A stretch of DNA of 64,000 nt from Epichloe hybrida (taxonomy: Eukaryota; Ascomycota; Sordariomycetes; Hypocreales; Clavicipitaceae), in contig JAFEKR010000004.1 of the NCBI GenBank assembly GCA_019022495.1, positions 3,286,001-3,350,000 on the forward strand, written 5' to 3'. The position numbers were made by a program, and so were the translations under genes. This document shows positions 56,701-64,000 of this stretch, piece after piece. The notes under the pieces were generated by a model that saw only the letters and a list, made by a program, of their open reading frames with translations, was not told the DNA's origin and did no database searches. Every line of letters begins with the position of its first letter. Position 1 is the stretch's first letter.

Positions 56701-56754
56701 GCATCGGCACCACGTTGAATGATCGTGGGGTGCAGATTCTTGATCGAGCAGCAA

Positions 56755-56795
56755 GTGCCAAGTGCCAGGTGCCAAGTGCCAAGTGCCAGGGTACT
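56755..56795. repeat. Tandem 7-bp CCAAGTG repeats
   Basis: Six copies of AAGTGCC/AGGTGCC about 280 bp before the homocitrate synthase start. Confidence 0.85.
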
Positions 56796-57074
56796 GGCCC
56801 TGCCGCCCTGCCAGGCTGGCAAAAAAGGCATTTATTGCGCAGTACGGATTAGCAGCAAACTTTTTCCTTGGTGCGACTCACCAACATATGCTCCGTCATC
56901 GGCCTCTCCCAATTGGCTCTCAATTGCCACCCCACGAAAACCCCACCAGCTTTTCATGGATTGGATCGCAGTCTCTCCAACATTCACATCTTTCTTACCT
57001 TACATCGTCGGACTCAAAAACTTCCCGAGCGCTACGTAACACTCCGGCCCTTTCTACACCGAAACACCATCATT

Positions 57075-60137
<3,063 letters not shown>

Positions 60138-60859
60138 TGGCCGACCGTGATACTTTTTTTTTTTTTCTTGGAAAGATTTCATGCCACATGTGCATATTAA
60201 AAGTACTACACAATAACTGCTCTAGTTGCGAGATGTTGGCAGACGGAGTTGGTTTTTTTTTTTTTTCAGACCAGAGGTCAGAGGTCCGAGAAGCGCCTTG
60301 TAATTTGCTACACAAGTTACACAAGGGCATGAAGGATCACAGATGGTGGTATACGGTAGTAAATCAGAAGCAATACACAGTTCTCGTAGCAAAACCCCGC
60401 TGTCACAAAGTGCCGTGTCCAGAAATGACGAATAAAAGTTCTCTACCTCAATCATAGTAGGGGGCAGTTTCCCTACCAGGTGTTGATCATATTGATTCAG
60501 ATGGGTAAGTTCGACAGACCTTGGAAATCCTCTACTCTCCTGGTGTAAGCAAATACGAATGATCTTCTTTTTTTGGATGTGGCTTTGCATCTTGCCGACC
60601 CCCCCCTCCCCTTAATAAGAGAAGCTCTGGATTACGCTTTTGACATACTCTTGACGCGAAAGCGTACACTGCGGTTTGCCCCTGCCACACGGGTGTGCTC
60701 CCCCCCCCCCCCCCGGATCACGTGATGAACGTGATCAATTCGTGTCAGGCTTCTCAGGACGCGTTAGCCATCGTGAAGAAACGACGAAAGACGTGGGATC
60801 AAATCGTTTTCTTTTCGAACCTCATTCGCCGTCTTTGCTTGCGGCATGGAAAGCCGAGC
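60138..60859. promoter_or_regulatory. eme1 upstream region with a CACGTG box
   Basis: About 720 bp with several homopolymer runs (T-runs near 60152 and 60253, C-run near 60701). CACGTG at 60719-60724 in an ATCACGTGAT palindrome is the clearest candidate site. An in-frame ATG at 60725 would add 45 residues to eme1 but lies directly on this site. Confidence 0.5.
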
Positions 60860-62953
60860 ATGGCACCGGATGTCATTGATCTCATCTCTTCAAGCCCGCG
60901 ACTCTCTAACAGTGCATCATCACCGTTTCAGGAACCTGCTGCCTCATCTGTACCAGCCGGTCTATCGCTCTGCCATGATGCAGGGACCAAGTCTCCATCT
61001 GCGGAAGTAGGCGTGAAATTTGCAGACCACAATAAGCCTACAAATAACACACGGTCCACGACCGAGGATTGCACATTTGACGACATTGATGATGACATAT
61101 TCGACCTTCTCGAGGAACCGCAAACGAAGCGAAGAAGAGCAGTTGGACCCAATATTGGGCAAAAGAAGGCTTCGGAAATACTGGAAAGACAAAAACCGAC
61201 ATCAATCGCGAAACATCTACCATTGATGAGCCATGATGGATCCCACTTAAAACGGCCCGTCTTGGAGCCGATTGAATTTACGAGTTCGTTGGAACAAACA
61301 TCCCCGAAGCAGGACATGTGCCTTGCAGCTGAGAAGCAACTGCCACACTCCTCGAAGTACACCAGGCCCTCTCGAGGGGCAAAGGCACTTGACGTTGATG
61401 ATCCGTTTCGATCGGATCCATTTGATAGCTCCCCGCAACCTGTTTCTGGGGAAAAATCCATAGCTAGGAGAGCTGCATCCCTTGATCCTTTCGTGACTTC
61501 GTCTCCACCGCAAGTCTTGGCAACACGAAATCTGGAAAGTGTTATAAAGTCATACGGATCAGGGCAGTCAAAGAGACGGCATATTGAAGTACATCAGGGC
61601 TGCGAATCAGACCCATTCGCGAGCAGTCCAGCCCCGGAGCAGCGGACAACAGCCAAAGCTCCAAACGACTTGATTTGTATCGACGAATCCTCAGACGATT
61701 CCCATGGCTCCAACGACGACGACTTACCTTCGATCATGGACATGGATTTGTCAAAGAGACGGGCGCGGTCTCCAATGCGACGCACGCAGAGCGATACTAC
61801 GTGGGCGAATCGAATCGCTACACGCGAAGGGAAGACGAGGAGACGAAAGAAGACGGCAGCTGAGCGGGAAGCTGATAGGGAGGACAAACGACGAGAGAGA
61901 GAACAGCAGAAGGCCGCCAAAGCCGCAGAGAAGCATCGCGTTGCGGCGTTGGCAGAAGTCAACAAGCTTCGCACTGATAAGAAAGTATCTGCGCCTGAAA
62001 TGATTGTGGATCTGCCGTCTGGACTAAACACCGGACTTGCAGTGCAAGTCAAAGAGATGCTGCAGGGCTTGGGAGTTGAGCATGCCACGTGGAGCTGCCC
62101 CAATCATGACGTGATAAAGTGGCGACGTAAGGTGACTTCGAGGTTCAACGATGAGATGGGTCTGTGGGAGCCCATAGCCCCTCGTATCGCACATGAAGCA
62201 ATCGTCATCGTCATAGTGGCGGCTGACGAGTTTGTATCCTTGGTGCTCGAAGACGGACTTACCAGACGCATCACCGACATCCAAAGCCAGCACGCGCGCA
62301 AGAAGGTCGTCTTTCTTCTTCAGGGCATGACTGCCTGGATTCGGAGGAACCGCAGCAATCGCAATCGACAATTCACATCTGGCGTTCGATCAGCCGGTGG
62401 TGGACCTACTACATCAGCATCAGCATCTTCATCAACGTCTTCATCAGCATCAGCATCGAAACCACGAGCTGCTGCCGCGTATGTGTCAGAAGACGTCATC
62501 GAGGATGCGATGCTCTCGCTCCATGTTGAGCATGGTATACTTGTTCACCACACGACAGTGCCAACAGAGACTGCAAGATGGGTAGTCAACTTCACGCAGC
62601 ATGTGTCAACAATTCCCTACAAGAGGCAACGAGACCAGGCAACATCCATGGCTGGATTCTGCATGGAGAGTGGCCAGGTCCGCACGGGAGACACTGCGCA
62701 AGACACCTACGTACGCATGCTACAAGAGATTGTACGCATCACGGCCCCAATCGCATATGGTATAGCAGCCGAATTCAACAGCGTAACCAAACTGGCACAG
62801 GGACTAGATAGTGGAGGGCCCGAGAGGTTGGCGGCTGTGAGGAAGAGCACGAACAAGGACGGAGCGGTGTCGGACCGTACAGTCGGGCAAGCTGTGAGTC
62901 GTAGGGTACACAAGGTGTTTACGGGCACCGATGAGGACAGCACGGATGTTTGA
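60860..62953 (+). CDS. eme1: Structure-specific endonuclease subunit Eme1 (ERCC4 family)
   Basis: Intronless, 697 residues from the ATG at 60860, chosen because MAPDVIDLISSSPRL matches the usual Eme1 start. A long disordered N-terminal half carries acidic patches, repeated DPF(A/D)SSP-type motifs and LICIDESSDDS (a likely SUMO-interacting motif). A highly charged helix follows (AAEREADREDKRRER), then the ERCC4-like domain: MIVDLPSGLN, WSCPNHDVIKWRR, KVVFLLQGMTAWIRR. A C-terminal helix-hairpin-helix region comes last. Eme1 is the non-catalytic partner of Mus81; together they cut 3' flaps, nicked Holliday junctions and stalled forks in the nucleus. The catalytic GDxxxDERK motif is absent, as expected for Eme1. 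Confidence 0.88.
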   Translation: MAPDVIDLISSSPRLSNSASSPFQEPAASSVPAGLSLCHDAGTKSPSAEVGVKFADHNKPTNNTRSTTEDCTFDDIDDDIFDLLEEPQTKRRRAVGPNIGQKKASEILERQKPTSIAKHLPLMSHDGSHLKRPVLEPIEFTSSLEQTSPKQDMCLAAEKQLPHSSKYTRPSRGAKALDVDDPFRSDPFDSSPQPVSGEKSIARRAASLDPFVTSSPPQVLATRNLESVIKSYGSGQSKRRHIEVHQGCESDPFASSPAPEQRTTAKAPNDLICIDESSDDSHGSNDDDLPSIMDMDLSKRRARSPMRRTQSDTTWANRIATREGKTRRRKKTAAEREADREDKRREREQQKAAKAAEKHRVAALAEVNKLRTDKKVSAPEMIVDLPSGLNTGLAVQVKEMLQGLGVEHATWSCPNHDVIKWRRKVTSRFNDEMGLWEPIAPRIAHEAIVIVIVAADEFVSLVLEDGLTRRITDIQSQHARKKVVFLLQGMTAWIRRNRSNRNRQFTSGVRSAGGGPTTSASASSSTSSSASASKPRAAAAYVSEDVIEDAMLSLHVEHGILVHHTTVPTETARWVVNFTQHVSTIPYKRQRDQATSMAGFCMESGQVRTGDTAQDTYVRMLQEIVRITAPIAYGIAAEFNSVTKLAQGLDSGGPERLAAVRKSTNKDGAVSDRTVGQAVSRRVHKVFTGTDEDSTDV

Positions 62954-63399
62954 TGGCTTGACTGTTGTCATGTCTACTTCTGGACGATTATTCAGGAAGG
63001 AGAACAACCTTCGGTCAGGCTGATAACGCTTCGGGGGAAGATTAGCTGCTGGCAGCACTACAGACACATAAGGCGGCATGGACCAATATCTTCATCTACA
63101 GTCTTGTGGGAAAGGTCCTGAAGTTACACGCATATTGAACCTATATGATATGATGTCAGCTGTCGGCTTTCATTGCAAAGAGAGCAACATATTGATAACT
63201 TCAAAAAAGAATAGAGTGCGTTTTCAGACAGCGGTTGGACAAGTTGTTTCCACATTTGTGTTTCGGTACAGGTCTGTGAATATTTGTGTTCTCATCATAT
63301 AAAGTGCGCGTAGCACTAGCACTTGGGCGGAAGGGGGGGGGGAGGCTTTCGTCATATGAAAGGCAGGGAGAAATGAGAGATGGAATTTACCTTGGTGTG
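62954..63399. other. Convergent 3' region
   Basis: 446 bp between eme1 and the histidine-phosphatase gene. A short G-run near 63334 is present; no gene is seen. Confidence 0.5.
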
Positions 63400-64000
63400 T
63401 TAATTTGTAGCGTCGTGTGCTTTACGTTTGCCCGAGGCAGCACGGAAGAAACCTTCTAGTGTCCTTTGTCGATGGTCGTGGGCGGCACTGCCGATTCCGC
63501 CACGGGTTTTGTGGAGGCCAGCGAGGTGTTTGGTGCAATTGACCTGGACAAGACTGCTACGAGTCCAGGACCACGGCGCCGCGCGTCGAGATGCCGACGG
63601 CACAGAGTCGGCGGGTTGTCTGGCCATGGCGATGTCCAAATAGCCGGTGTTGCTCCAGGCTATTCTGGACGAAGAAAGTTGGGCAAAGCTTGCGTTCAGG
63701 GATGAGCCGTGGGCAAGCTTCTCAGCGAGTGCCCGCGTCAGTGCACCGAGCAGAATGCCGTGACTGATGACAATGACGCAGGCATTGTCGGAATCCGCAG
63801 GAAGCGTAAGCGTTTCCGCGAGGACAGGCCAGAGATGGTGATCCAAGAAGAAGTTTGCCCTCGACCGCATGGATTCAGGTGTTTCGGCATCGATCTGCGA
63901 TGCCGGGGCCGGGGCCGGGGCATACTTGACGCCCTCCCAGTTCCCGAAATGCTTCTCTCGAAGCTCGGACACGGGGACGGCGCGCAGCACATGGCCAGCT
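63400..64000 (-). CDS. Histidine-phosphatase (phosphoglycerate-mutase-like) protein, 5' part outside window
   Basis: C-terminal 199 residues; the frame is open to the right edge and no start is in view. Visible motifs are SELREKHFGNWEG and the second active-site His in VIVISHGILLGALTRAL. The first His (RHG motif) must lie beyond the window. The branch covers phosphoglycerate mutases and broad phosphatases such as fructose-2,6-bisphosphatase-like and TIGAR-like proteins; the substrate cannot be told. The C-terminal tail after about residue 120 of the visible part is basic, low in structure and unlike the core domain. It ends GFFRAASGKRKAH, which resembles a PIP-box/nuclear-type tail, but that is speculative. 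Confidence 0.8.
   Translation of the reverse strand, partial: AGHVLRAVPVSELREKHFGNWEGVKYAPAPAPASQIDAETPESMRSRANFFLDHHLWPVLAETLTLPADSDNACVIVISHGILLGALTRALAEKLAHGSSLNASFAQLSSSRIAWSNTGYLDIAMARQPADSVPSASRRAAPWSWTRSSLVQVNCTKHLAGLHKTRGGIGSAAHDHRQRTLEGFFRAASGKRKAHDATN

Larger units (their letters stand above)
52925..57074. other. Long divergent intergenic region
   Basis: 4.1 kb between the kinesin and homocitrate synthase starts. No ORF shows family features; a 128-codon plus frame at 56336 is opposed by a similar minus frame and lacks support. Short tandem repeats occur near 53208-53236 (CTCCTCTGGACT, about 2.5 copies), 53684-53710 (GGGGGATAG) and 56755-56795. TACGGAGTA-type motifs recur (see findings). 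A TGAGTCG heptamer, one base off the Gcn4/Cpc1 site, is about 200 bp before the homocitrate synthase ATG. Confidence 0.45.

Noticed and set aside
56336..56722. 128-codon plus ORF
   Set aside because: It starts with ATG, but has no signal peptide, domain or splice pattern and is mirrored by a 94-codon minus ORF. Kept out for lack of support.
60725..60859. 45-residue N-terminal extension of Eme1 from the ATG at 60725
   Set aside because: The extension is unlike Eme1 N termini and the ATG overlaps a CACGTG promoter box; the ATG at 60860 gives the expected start.

Overview
The window is nuclear DNA from a filamentous ascomycete. Genes are split by short (about 50-150 bp) GT-AG introns with CTAAC/CTAAT branch sites, and several genes belong to fungal families (PalA/Rim20, Rsm19, homocitrate synthase, Eme1, FSH hydrolase). 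Transposon blocks show massive C-to-T and G-to-A decay of the repeat-induced point mutation (RIP) type. Gene content looks like Sordariomycetes, probably Hypocreales; that placement is inference. The sequence alternates between normal-GC gene blocks and AT-rich transposon islands.

Island 1 (1-11.7 kb) is a nest of LTR elements, most of them datable by intact 5-bp target duplications: a TRIM-like mini-retroelement (801-1150), a decayed element with 264-bp LTRs (1213-11224), a Copia element (1433-8592) inserted in its left LTR, and a second mini-element (9749-10326) inserted in its body. Gene block 1 (11.98-16.9 kb) holds an amidohydrolase and palA/RIM20. Island 2 (17.2-20.6 kb) is a graveyard of six short inverted-repeat elements and two solo LTRs around a small secreted-protein gene.

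Gene block 2 (21.0-31.3 kb) is compact: pectin methylesterase, FSH-type hydrolase, ER DnaJ protein, Rsm19, TAF10, ERD2, a ubiquitin-like/WLM metallopeptidase, and then a paralogue of the small secreted protein followed by a broken tandem copy. Island 3 (32.5-39.7 kb) is one RIP-destroyed Ty3/Gypsy chromovirus carrying a dimeric copy of the first mini-element. Gene block 3 (40.1-64 kb) is gene-poor: a small Cys-rich ORF, a GT31-like glycosyltransferase, a 1747-residue kinesin, a homocitrate synthase gene cut into 22 exons (two of only 5 and 7 nt), eme1, and a histidine-phosphatase gene running off the right edge.

Housekeeping genes cover pH signalling and ESCRT (palA), ER retrieval and folding (ERD2, DnaJ), transcription (TAF10), mitochondrial translation (Rsm19), lysine synthesis and DNA repair (eme1, WLM protease). 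Accessory functions (pectinesterase, paired small secreted proteins) lie against transposon islands. The observations most worth following are the mini-retroelement that combines LTRs, a primer site, a polypurine tract and a tRNA-like Pol III promoter; the Kex2-site secreted-protein family; and the micro-exons. All intron positions were placed by eye from splice signals and family resemblance.
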